Positions 1 to 5,878 of a stretch of DNA of 10,253 nucleotides are shown in pieces (within the stretch, counting starts at the first letter, position 1; every line of letters starts with the position of its first letter). This stretch comes from CAZGYE01 sp964530165 (GTDB lineage: Bacteria > Planctomycetota > Planctomycetia > Planctomycetales > Planctomycetaceae), in NCBI GenBank assembly GCA_964530165.1, contig CAZGYE010000217.1:1-10253 (forward strand), given 5' to 3'. A model generated the notes under the pieces. It made no database searches and was not told the DNA's origin. It saw only the letters and a program-made list of their open reading frames with translations. A program made the position numbers and the translations under genes.

Positions 1-86
1 AGGTCCAATTTGTGCGTAGCACCCTGCGGGCCGTCCCGGCAAATTGGACCTGTCCGCCGCGGCGGACCGTTTCCCTTTTTCGCCCC
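1..86. repeat. Family A inverted repeat, copy A0 (cut by window edge)
   Basis: Bases 1-50 match the middle of the two family-A copies inside addA (6175-6258 and 6793-6876): GGTCCAATTTG, a GC-rich centre, then CAAATTGGACC. The element ends with the same CCCTTTTTCGCCCC edge at about 73-86. The left arm lies outside the window. Unlike the other two copies, the right arm is interrupted after TGTCC by about 17 bases containing a perfect 16-bp palindrome. Here the element is intergenic, upstream of the cbiM operon, where its A-tract/stem/T-tract design could act as a terminator for whatever lies to the left; that role is inference. Confidence 0.85.
52..67. repeat. Perfect 16-bp palindrome nested in repeat A0
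   Basis: GTCCGCCGCGGCGGAC equals its own reverse complement. It interrupts the right arm of the A0 repeat; the two other family-A copies run straight from the TGTCC or GGTCC stretch into CCTTTTT. It could be a small insertion or a local expansion of the GTCC end. Confidence 0.7.
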
Positions 87-166
87 AGGTGAAAGCGGAA
101 TGCTGACCGCTGAAGGAGGTTATGCCAAATTGATATCCCTTTGCAAGCAGCCAGGGGGAATTGCAA

Positions 167-232
167 ATGAATCAGATGGCGACTAGAGTGGAAAGAACAA
201 ATCGAACAGTCGCAATAGAGAGTTGCGTGTAA
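167..232 (+). CDS. Possible 21-residue leader peptide upstream of cbiM
   Basis: A short reading frame starts with ATG at 167, preceded by a purine-rich AGGGGGAA stretch (about 152-159) at plausible ribosome-binding distance. It ends with TAA at 230-232, one base before the cbiM ATG at 234. The predicted peptide begins MNQMATRVERT and ends SCV. The near-abutting stop/start and the weak ribosome site directly before cbiM (GAGAG at 218-222, 11 bases away) would fit translational coupling. No homology is recognised, and the frame is short enough to be chance. No cobalamin-riboswitch or other structured regulatory element was recognised in this leader (87-233). Confidence 0.25.
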   Translation: MNQMATRVERTNRTVAIESCV

Positions 233-233
233 G

Positions 234-1226
234 ATGCACATCGCCGATGGGGTGTTGAGTCCGCAAGTGTGTGCTGTGACGGGGGCGATTTCCCTCGTGG
301 CGGTCGGATACAGTCTGCACAAACTGAGGGATTCGCTGGTCGACAAGACCGTGCCGCTGACCGGGATGATGTCGGCCCTGATCTTTGCCGGGCAGATGGT
401 CAACTTTCCGATCATCGGGGCCCCGGTCTCCGGCCATTTAATCGGAGGCGTGCTGGCGGCGGTGGTGCTCGGTCCGTGGGCCGGTTGCATCGCGATCACG
501 CTGGTACTGATGGTGCAGTGCGCGCTGTTCGCCGACGGAGGGCTCACGGCCCTGGGCGCCAACGTACTTCACATGGCGGTCATCGGCTCGATGGGCGGCT
601 ATGCCGTCTATGCCGCCATCCGTCGCGTTGCGGGCGGAGGCGTGAAGGGAACGGTCGTGGGGGTGGTCATCGCTTCGTGGTTGAGCGTCATGGCGGCTGC
701 CGCACTGTTCTGCCTGGAATTCCAGTTGTCGTGGATCGGCACGTCCGGCAATGTGGACTTTGCGAAACTCTTCCCCTTCATTTTCACGCTGATGGTGACG
801 TTCCATTCGCTGATCGGCGTTGGTGAAGCATTGATTACGGGGTGTGCGGTCAGCTTCGTGCTGTCGCAACGGCCCGATTTGATTTATTCGCCCGAAGCCC
901 CCGCGGGACTCGCCGGCGGCATGGGCCGTGTGTTGGCGGCTGGTCTGGTCGCGGCGTTGGCTGTCAGTGCTTTCTTGGCGCCGTTTGCCTCGAAGTTCGA
1001 CGATGGTCTGGAGGCAGTCGCCGAGCGAGCCGGTTTTGCCAAGCTGGAATCGTCGAAAACGCTCGTGTTCAAGGACTACGACAAAGTCCCCGTTCCGTCA
1101 GACGGCTGGCAGGGACTTTCTGTGTCTTTGGCGGGAATCGGCGGGAGCCTGGCCGTTTTCGTGATCGCGCTGGGTCTGGGACGGGCGCTGCATCCGCGAA
1201 CCACGCTCTCCCGAGGCAAACCGTGA
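234..1226 (+). CDS. cbiM: ECF transporter substrate-binding membrane protein CbiM (Co/Ni), fused CbiN/PDGLE tail
   Basis: This is the membrane substrate-capture component of an energy-coupling factor importer for cobalt or nickel. The start at 234 is firm because the protein begins MHIADGVLSP, the family's hallmark. In CbiM/NikM the N-terminal amine and His2 coordinate the metal with a later His, here probably His68 in the SGHLIGG segment, followed by the conserved GPWAG stretch. Several hydrophobic helices run through residues 12-220. After about residue 225 an additional helix and a DDGLE motif (about 255-259), then a final helix, correspond to the PDGLE/CbiN domain that is a separate protein in some operons; the 330-residue length fits this fusion. 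The stop TGA overlaps the cbiQ GTG by four bases. The metal cannot be decided from sequence alone: no cobalamin, urease or hydrogenase gene is in view. Confidence 0.93.
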   Translation: MHIADGVLSPQVCAVTGAISLVAVGYSLHKLRDSLVDKTVPLTGMMSALIFAGQMVNFPIIGAPVSGHLIGGVLAAVVLGPWAGCIAITLVLMVQCALFADGGLTALGANVLHMAVIGSMGGYAVYAAIRRVAGGGVKGTVVGVVIASWLSVMAAAALFCLEFQLSWIGTSGNVDFAKLFPFIFTLMVTFHSLIGVGEALITGCAVSFVLSQRPDLIYSPEAPAGLAGGMGRVLAAGLVAALAVSAFLAPFASKFDDGLEAVAERAGFAKLESSKTLVFKDYDKVPVPSDGWQGLSVSLAGIGGSLAVFVIALGLGRALHPRTTLSRGKP

Positions 1227-1864
1227 GTGATTATCTGGACCGCTACGGACGTCGAGAGTCGATCTGCCATCGCCTGCCGGCCCGGTTGAAGCTTTTCTTA
1301 TCGCTGGCGGTCGTGGTGACGGCGGTCTCGGTGCCGGTGGAACGCTGGCCGATCCAAGGGGTGCTCTTCTCGCTGGTGTTCGTCGGCCACAGCTTGGCCC
1401 GCATTCCGATGGGGTATCTCGGACGCCGGCTGGCGATTTTTGTGCCGCTCGTGTTCATGCTTTCGATTTCCGTGCCGGCGTCACAGGGTTTCGCCGCCGG
1501 ATGGGGCATCATGGTGGCCATTCTGTTTCGCAGCACCGTCTCGTTCGTCACGGTGTTGTGGCTGGTGAATGTGATGCCCTTCGACCAATTGCTTCTCACG
1601 CTGCGCAAGCTGTGGGTGCCGGACTTGTTGGTCGCCACGCTGGCCTTCATGTACCGCTACTTCTTCGTCTTGTGGGACGAACTGGAGCGGATGCGCGTCG
1701 CCCGCCGGGCGCGCCGCTTCGGCAGCATCGGCCTGTGGTTTCGGTGGAAGACGTCGGCGCAGATGATCGGCATGTTGTTGATTCGCGCCATGGAACGGGC
1801 CGAACGCGTGCACGGTGCAATGTGCGCCCGAGGCTGGGACGGACGGGTCAGAACACTCGATTGA
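1223..1864 (+). CDS. cbiQ: ECF transporter transmembrane coupling protein CbiQ
   Basis: This is the T-component linking CbiM to the ATPase. I chose the GTG at 1223, giving VSDYLDRYGRRE and 213 residues, because GAGG at 1213-1216 lies six bases upstream and the start overlaps the cbiM stop (GTGA), a typical coupled junction. Hydrophobic helices occupy roughly residues 25-145. Two conserved cytoplasmic coupling segments are visible: RMRVARRARRFG (about 156-167) and a later one with ERVHGAMCARGWDG (about 192-205); the second carries the A-R-G signature that docks onto the ATPase. The protein is slightly short for the family but has both coupling motifs. The stop directly abuts the cbiO ATG. Confidence 0.92.
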   Translation: MSDYLDRYGRRESICHRLPARLKLFLSLAVVVTAVSVPVERWPIQGVLFSLVFVGHSLARIPMGYLGRRLAIFVPLVFMLSISVPASQGFAAGWGIMVAILFRSTVSFVTVLWLVNVMPFDQLLLTLRKLWVPDLLVATLAFMYRYFFVLWDELERMRVARRARRFGSIGLWFRWKTSAQMIGMLLIRAMERAERVHGAMCARGWDGRVRTLD

Positions 1865-2719
1865 ATGACCGTGCACAATACTGTGGAGACGAACTCGATC
1901 GCAGAGCACATTCTCGAAGTCGAACGGCTCAGCTACCGGTATCCGACCGGGCTTCAGGCCCTGGACGACGTCAGTTTTTCTGTTGCCGAAGGAGAGATCG
2001 TTGGTCTGGTGGGACCGAGCGGGGCCGGTAAATCGACGCTGTTGATGCACCTGAACGGCTTGCTGCCGGAAAAGATTGTCGCGGACCGCACTGTGGGGCA
2101 GGCTTTCCAGCCTGCCACGATCGATCGGCAGGCTGGAAAGCCTGCCCCACACTCAGTCCCCGCAGTGCGCGTGGCCGGACGTGCGATGACGAAAGAGAAC
2201 CTGCCGGAAATCCGTCGGCTGGTCGGCCTGGTGTTTCAGGATCCCGACGATCAACTGTTCTGCCCGACGGTGCGGGAAGATGTGGCGTTTGGCCCCCTGA
2301 ATCTCGGGCTGACGAAGGACAAAGCCGAGCAGCGCGTCCGTGAGAGTCTGCAGGCCGTCGGTCTGACCCACCTGGAATATCGCAGTACGCTGCAGCTAAG
2401 CGTCGGGGAACGGAAGCGCGTCTGTTTGGCCGGCGTGTTGGCCTGTCGTCCTGCTTTGCTTGCGCTCGACGAACCGTTCAGCAACCTCGACCCCCGGGCC
2501 AGACGATCGTTGATCGGTATTCTGCAATCGTTTGCGGGAAGCCAGATCATTGCAACCCACGATCTGGATCTGGTCGCGGAACTGTGTCACCGCGTGATCG
2601 TCGTTGACGAAGGACAGGTCTGCGCCGACGGCCCCATGGCAAGCGTGCTCGGCGATGAGAAGCTGATGGATCAGCACGGTCTGGAGGTTCCGCTGCGGAT
2701 CAGAATTGACGATTGTTGA
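1865..2719 (+). CDS. cbiO: ECF transporter ATP-binding protein CbiO with in-frame repeat insertion
   Basis: This is the ATPase that powers metal uptake by CbiMQ. All ABC motifs are present: Walker A GPSGAGKST (50-58), Q-loop Gln125 in VFQDPDDQLF, signature LSVGE (about 178-182, a variant of LSGGQ), Walker B with Asp202-Glu203 in LALDEPFSNLD, and switch His232 in ATHDLDL. Between Walker A and the Q-loop, residues 77-96 (starting VGQAFQPA) are encoded by palindrome B1. This is a surface loop where the family normally has a short variable stretch, so the enzyme is probably still active. The ATG follows the cbiQ TGA without a gap and has only a weak ribosome site, suggesting coupling. Length is 284 residues including the 20-residue insertion. 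Confidence 0.92.
   Translation: MTVHNTVETNSIAEHILEVERLSYRYPTGLQALDDVSFSVAEGEIVGLVGPSGAGKSTLLMHLNGLLPEKIVADRTVGQAFQPATIDRQAGKPAPHSVPAVRVAGRAMTKENLPEIRRLVGLVFQDPDDQLFCPTVREDVAFGPLNLGLTKDKAEQRVRESLQAVGLTHLEYRSTLQLSVGERKRVCLAGVLACRPALLALDEPFSNLDPRARRSLIGILQSFAGSQIIATHDLDLVAELCHRVIVVDEGQVCADGPMASVLGDEKLMDQHGLEVPLRIRIDDC
2093..2150. repeat. Family B palindrome, copy B1, in cbiO
   Basis: There are two perfect 24-base arms (2093-2116 and 2127-2150) around the ten-base loop ACGATCGATC. The arms are identical to those of the four copies in addA. It is followed by ACTCAG, as in copies B2 and B4. Read in the cbiO frame it gives VGQAFQPA...DRQAGKPAP. Its loop is inverted relative to the addA copies as written on the + strand. 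The 58-bp core alone is not a multiple of three, so the inserted unit must include further bases (60 bp with the AC that follows all five copies). Confidence 0.97.
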
Positions 2720-2782
2720 TTGTTTCGTCATTGTGTGCTTCGTCATTTGTCATTCGCGCTCGGAACCCGGCAGCAATCGACA
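2720..2782. other. Short intergenic stretch with TCATT-type simple repeats
   Basis: Between cbiO and the DUF1559 gene lie repeated TTCGTCATT words (2724-2732 and 2739-2747) followed by TTGTCATTCG. The frame of the downstream gene is open through this stretch from a TTG at 2720, but nothing here looks coding and no clear promoter or strong ribosome site was found; GGAA at 2762-2765 is rather far from the ATG at 2783. Confidence 0.5.
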
Positions 2783-3955
2783 ATGGACAATCGACGGGGC
2801 TTTACGCTGATCGAACTGCTGGTTGTCATCGCGGTCACCGGCGTGTTGGTGGCTTTGTTGCTTCCGGCGGTCCAGCAGGTGCGCGAGCGCGCCCGGATGA
2901 CCCAATGCCGCAACAACCTGAAGCAGCTTGGGCTCGCGCTGCACAACTACGAATCGACGTACGGACTGTTTCCCCCGAGCTTTGTCCGTCAAGAAGACGG
3001 GAACCCGCCCCCTCCGCCGGTCAACTTCGCCCTGTTGCGGTATCGCAGTCATTGGACCGGATTCCATTTGCTGCTGCCGTTCGTCGACCAGGGCAACGTC
3101 TACGATCAGTACGATTTCAGCCACACGTGGTTGTCGAGTCTGAGCGATCCGACCGATCTGAGCAGTTGGCCGCCCAATCAGACGGCCGTCCCGACGTTCC
3201 TCTGTCCGAGCACGCCGCGCGGCGACAACTCGATCGGTGCAGCGACGGGCGGCGCGAGCGGACCGGATTTCGTCGTGGTGGTGCAGGACAATCTTCAACT
3301 CAACGGCACCCTGGGCATCGGCCCGCATTGGATGGCCGGCGCGCCGACCGATTACTCCTTCTCTCACGGGGCCGACATCATCCGGGCGATTCCCGGACTC
3401 GCCGCTTCGTGTCCGGGCGGGCTGTTGCACTACTGGAGTCAGTGGCCGTCGGAAACGCGAGGAGCGTTCGGCTACAGCAGTAGCTGTCGCTTGCGCGACG
3501 TCACCGACGGCCTCTCGCAGTCGTTTCTGATGGGAGAAAAAGCGGGCAGCCTGCTCACCTACGGCGGCTGGAACTCGACGTTCCCCACGTTGCAGGTCGA
3601 ATACCCCTGGGCGATGGCCGCCGTCGCGTACTTCGCTCCGACCGGATCGCAAAGCGCTCCGGGATCGTTCTGGGTGGTGGGACCGTTCGGCGTGACGCAG
3701 GACATCCGGCTGCCCAACTGCCCGAACGATCTGACCTTGGGGCAGCCGTATCCCATCAATCCGTTCCCACGCGACGTGCCCCCCACGTCAGACGAGAGAC
3801 CGTTTTACTCCTTCCAGTCCGCTCATGCGGGCGGAGCACATTTTCTGTTCGGTGACGGAACGGTGCGCTTTCTGAACGACTCGATCGATCAGCGAGTCTA
3901 CGAGGCGCTCTCGACGATTGCCGGCAATGAAACGCTCTCGGCGGAGGCGTTCTGA
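2783..3955 (+). CDS. DUF1559 pseudopilin-like protein
   Basis: This is a planctomycete-type secreted protein with a type IV pilin/type II pseudopilin N-terminus. The ATG at 2783 gives MDNRRGFTLIELLVV: a short basic leader, the prepilin peptidase site after Gly6, Phe7 as new N-terminus, the conserved Glu five residues in, and a hydrophobic helix to about residue 30. The following VQQVRERARMTQCRNNLKQLG and ALHNYES segments are typical of the DUF1559 (SBP_bac_10-like) family. The C-terminus has the family's H-X9-DG motif, His348 to Asp358-Gly359 in HAGGAHFLFGDG. Length is 390 residues, usual for the family. Its TGA shares one base with the next gene's ATG, so the two are probably translated together. 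The biological role of these very numerous proteins is not known; a surface or pilus-like location is inferred from the leader. Confidence 0.92.
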   Translation: MDNRRGFTLIELLVVIAVTGVLVALLLPAVQQVRERARMTQCRNNLKQLGLALHNYESTYGLFPPSFVRQEDGNPPPPPVNFALLRYRSHWTGFHLLLPFVDQGNVYDQYDFSHTWLSSLSDPTDLSSWPPNQTAVPTFLCPSTPRGDNSIGAATGGASGPDFVVVVQDNLQLNGTLGIGPHWMAGAPTDYSFSHGADIIRAIPGLAASCPGGLLHYWSQWPSETRGAFGYSSSCRLRDVTDGLSQSFLMGEKAGSLLTYGGWNSTFPTLQVEYPWAMAAVAYFAPTGSQSAPGSFWVVGPFGVTQDIRLPNCPNDLTLGQPYPINPFPRDVPPTSDERPFYSFQSAHAGGAHFLFGDGTVRFLNDSIDQRVYEALSTIAGNETLSAEAF

Positions 3956-4443
3956 TGCGGTCCAAGGAAAAAGTAAGACAGAGGGGCAAAGGGGCAAAGG
4001 GGCAAAGGCGCTGTGACGAATCCCCTCCGACCTTTGTGCCTCTGTGTCTTTGTGCCTTCTCTTCCCTTTTTCCTTTTTCCTTTTTCCTTGCAGGATGTTC
4101 GCACAGCGACGTTCCATTGGCTGAAGTCACGGGCGAAATAACGTTTAACGGTTCCCCGGCACGGGCCGAGATCGTCTTCGAGCCCCAAAGCAGCGACGGG
4201 CGCACCGGCGGCCGGCCCTCCTCGGCGTTCGCCGAGTCCGACGGGTCGTTCCGCCTGTCTTACACAGCCGACCGCACGGGGGCCGTCATCGGCCGGCATC
4301 ACGTGCTGCTGAAAATCCTACGGCCCGCCGGGGACGACGAGCCGCACTCTTTCGAGGAAGCGGTCACCCCGATCAAGACCACCCGCCTGGTGCGGCACGT
4401 GCGAGAGGGCAAGAATCACTTTCACTTTGCGGTGACGTATTGA
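3955..4443 (+). CDS. Small lipoprotein, transthyretin/carboxypeptidase-regulatory-like, with repeat-derived signal peptide
   Basis: This 162-residue protein is predicted to be exported and lipid-anchored. The start at 3955 is supported by GGAGG at 3943-3947, seven bases upstream, and by the TGATG overlap with the DUF1559 gene. Residues 4-45 are encoded by repeat C1: a long basic part, then the hydrophobic run CLCAFSSLFPFSFFLAGC, with lipobox L45-A46-G47-C48. The mature part starts CSHSDVPLAEVTGEITFNG, then a small beta-rich domain (VTGEITFNGSPA, SDGSFRLSY, GRHHVLLKI) like those found beside DUF1559 genes in planctomycetes. There is no methionine in the mature part, so no obvious alternative start would skip the repeat. 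The function is unknown; the position suggests it works with the pseudopilin. The export prediction is from sequence only. Confidence 0.83.
   Translation: MRSKEKVRQRGKGAKGQRRCDESPPTFVPLCLCAFSSLFPFSFFLAGCSHSDVPLAEVTGEITFNGSPARAEIVFEPQSSDGRTGGRPSSAFAESDGSFRLSYTADRTGAVIGRHHVLLKILRPAGDDEPHSFEEAVTPIKTTRLVRHVREGKNHFHFAVTY
3963..4090. repeat. Family C inverted repeat, copy C1, forming a signal peptide
   Basis: It starts CAAGGAAAAAG and ends TTTTTCCTTG. It has a purine arm with three GGGGCAAA-type units, a core containing GTGACGAATCCCCTCC, and a pyrimidine arm of CTTTTTC units. It is the same element as C2 at 4478-4642 in the opposite orientation: the core and arms match on the reverse strand. It begins eight bases after the ATG of the small lipoprotein gene and ends one base into the Ala codon of its lipobox. 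Confidence 0.88.
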
Positions 4444-4447
4444 GGTA

Positions 4448-5878
4448 ATGTGGAATTCGGAGTGCGGAATGCAGAATAAGGAAAAAGGGAAGAGAAGGGA
4501 CAAAGGCACAGAGGCACGAAGGTTGGAGGGGATTCGTCACGGTCCCTTTGCCCCTCTGCCCCTTTGTCCCTTTGCCCGTCTGCCCCTTTGTCCCTTTGCC
4601 CGTCTGTCTTGCTTTTTCCTTTTTCCTTTTGCCTTTTTCCTTCTCGGTTGTGGTGAGTCGGGACCTTCGGAGCAGGTGATCGAAGCCCGCCGGCGGTTTC
4701 AACGGCGTGAGGTTCAAGAAGCGCTGGATGCGCTCGGGTCGGAGACGTCGACCGAAGGGCGTTACCTCAAAGCGGTCGCCTTGCACTACCTGGAAATGCC
4801 TGATGCCGCCCGCGACCAGATCAAGCTGGCGCTCGAAGTGGACCCGGACAACGTGAAGTATCGGGGCCTGGAGCTCCGGCTGCGGTTGCCCGAGGGGAAG
4901 CTGGAAGTTGCCGACGAACTGATCCGCCTGCACGAGCAGAATCCGTCCTCCGCGGCGGTGGCGCTGTTTGCCTTTTGGGCGCATGGGGCCAAGAGGCTTT
5001 CGTACGAGTCGAAGAAGCAGACCGACCAGGCCAAGCGAAGCGGTCAAGCTGCGCTCTCAGCGCTCAAGGCGAGCATTGCACTCAGTGCAGAAACCCCGGA
5101 GCTGCAGCGGGAACAATTGGAGCTAGCGCGTGCATTTCGGCTCGAAGAGGCGACGCAGTCACTGGTGAAAAAGTTGCGGGAAGCCGCCCCTGACGACGTG
5201 GAACTGCTGTTGGCCTCCAAGACAGATGCCGCCCTCGCCGACGCACGAAAACACTACATCGAGCAGAACCGCAGCGAAAAGGCGGCGATGGTCTATGCAA
5301 ACGCGTTGGCAACTTCAAATGCCAACGCGCTGGGCGACCGCGAGTTTCGCGATTTGGTCAACCGGCATGCACTGAACACGGCCATTGTCTCGTTGTATGC
5401 CGTTTATCTGGCGAAATCGAATCGATTGACTGAATCCAGTGACGTTCTGGATGCGGCGATCAAAAAGCAGACCCGCAAGGCGGGGAAACTGCACCTGATG
5501 CGGATCGCCGTTTACGTGCCGCTGGAACGGGGCGACGCGGACCTGGCCGAGCAGCAATTGACCCGCTACCGCGCCAAAATCGCGGATCCGTTGCTGTCCA
5601 GCTACTTCGAAGGCCGGATATTGTTTCTCCGCAAAGATTACCAGGGAGCACTCGATAAGCTAACCCGCGTCGTCGAGGCCCAGAAAAACGTCGTCGGCAG
5701 TAGCCGAAAGCTCGCAACCGAAGCACTCGTTTGGATCAAACGTGTTTTGGCCGATCGGGCGGTCGCCAACCAATTGCAGAAAGCGGCCGATGCCGTCCAA
5801 GGCAAAAGGAAAAAGGAAAAAGGAAAAAATCCTCACTCTTCTTCCCTTTTGCCTTTTTCCTTTTTCCTTTTTCCTTGA
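4448..5878 (+). CDS. TPR-like lipoprotein with repeat-derived signal peptide and tail
   Basis: A protein of 476 residues, predicted to be lipid-anchored in the envelope. The ATG at 4448 is four bases after the previous stop; an in-frame ATG at 4469 with GGAG six bases upstream (4459-4462) is an equally good or better start. Repeat C2 supplies most of the signal region: basic KEKGKRRDKG, three near-copies of PFA(P/R)LPLC, then CFFLFPFAFFLLGC with Cys68 as the likely lipidation site. The mature part is alpha-helical with TPR-like segments (for example EGRYLKAVALHYLEMPDAARDQI near 100-120 in the first half, and FEGRILFLRKDYQGALDKLTRV near the end), suggesting protein-protein contacts. The last 27 or so residues come from repeat C3. 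No enzymatic motif was seen. The TPR assignment is by repeat pattern, not a family match. Confidence 0.8.
   Translation: MWNSECGMQNKEKGKRRDKGTEARRLEGIRHGPFAPLPLCPFARLPLCPFARLSCFFLFPFAFFLLGCGESGPSEQVIEARRRFQRREVQEALDALGSETSTEGRYLKAVALHYLEMPDAARDQIKLALEVDPDNVKYRGLELRLRLPEGKLEVADELIRLHEQNPSSAAVALFAFWAHGAKRLSYESKKQTDQAKRSGQAALSALKASIALSAETPELQREQLELARAFRLEEATQSLVKKLREAAPDDVELLLASKTDAALADARKHYIEQNRSEKAAMVYANALATSNANALGDREFRDLVNRHALNTAIVSLYAVYLAKSNRLTESSDVLDAAIKKQTRKAGKLHLMRIAVYVPLERGDADLAEQQLTRYRAKIADPLLSSYFEGRILFLRKDYQGALDKLTRVVEAQKNVVGSSRKLATEALVWIKRVLADRAVANQLQKAADAVQGKRKKEKGKNPHSSSLLPFSFFLFP
4478..4642. repeat. Family C inverted repeat, copy C2, forming a signal peptide
   Basis: It runs from AAGGAAAAAGGG to CTTTTTCCTT. 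On the reverse strand it matches C1: the GTGACGAATCCCCTCC core, followed by CCTTTTTCCTT-like arms. It is longer than C1 because of a 24-bp tandem repeat in its pyrimidine arm. In the TPR gene it encodes residues 11-65 and ends directly before the lipobox L-G-C, the same relative place as C1 in the preceding gene although the two copies are inverted relative to each other. Confidence 0.88.
4544..4606. repeat. 24-bp tandem repeat, about 2.6 units, inside C2
   Basis: Units at 4544-4567 and 4568-4591 and a partial one from 4592 share CCCTTTGCCC(C/G)TCTG then CCCCTTTGT. Being 24 bp, each unit adds exactly eight residues, PFAPLPLC or PFARLPLC, so copy number can change without shifting the frame of the TPR lipoprotein gene. 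Confidence 0.9.
5798..5877. repeat. Family C repeat, copy C3, at converging gene ends (possible bidirectional terminator)
   Basis: CAAGGCAAAAGG and further AAAGG units at 5798-5829 are followed by the complementary pyrimidine arm ending CTTTTTCCTTG at 5877. Only the outer arms of the family are present, without the core seen in C1 and C2. A long A/G-T/C hairpin is possible here, and the long U-rich arm on either transcript could help end transcription of both converging operons; that is inference. It contains both stop codons: addA at 5833-5835 and the TPR gene at 5876-5878. Confidence 0.85.

Noticed and set aside
113..133. Strong AAGGAGG followed by ATG at 122
   Set aside because: The frame stops after three codons (ATG CCA AAT TGA) and the spacing is only two bases, so it is not a credible gene.
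87..233. Cobalamin riboswitch upstream of cbiM
   Set aside because: The leader is short and I could not find the conserved B12-box or a convincing multi-stem layout.
438..869. Minus-strand open frame opposite cbiM
   Set aside because: Histidine/arginine-rich shadow with no family signature; the + strand clearly encodes CbiM.
842..1222. Longer N-terminus for cbiQ
   Set aside because: The upstream extension overlaps cbiM in another frame and lacks membrane character; GTG at 1223 has a good ribosome site and overlap with the cbiM stop.
2720..2782. TTG start at 2720 for the DUF1559 protein
   Set aside because: The ATG at 2783 gives the canonical short prepilin leader MDNRRG|FTLIE; extra residues would come from simple repeats.
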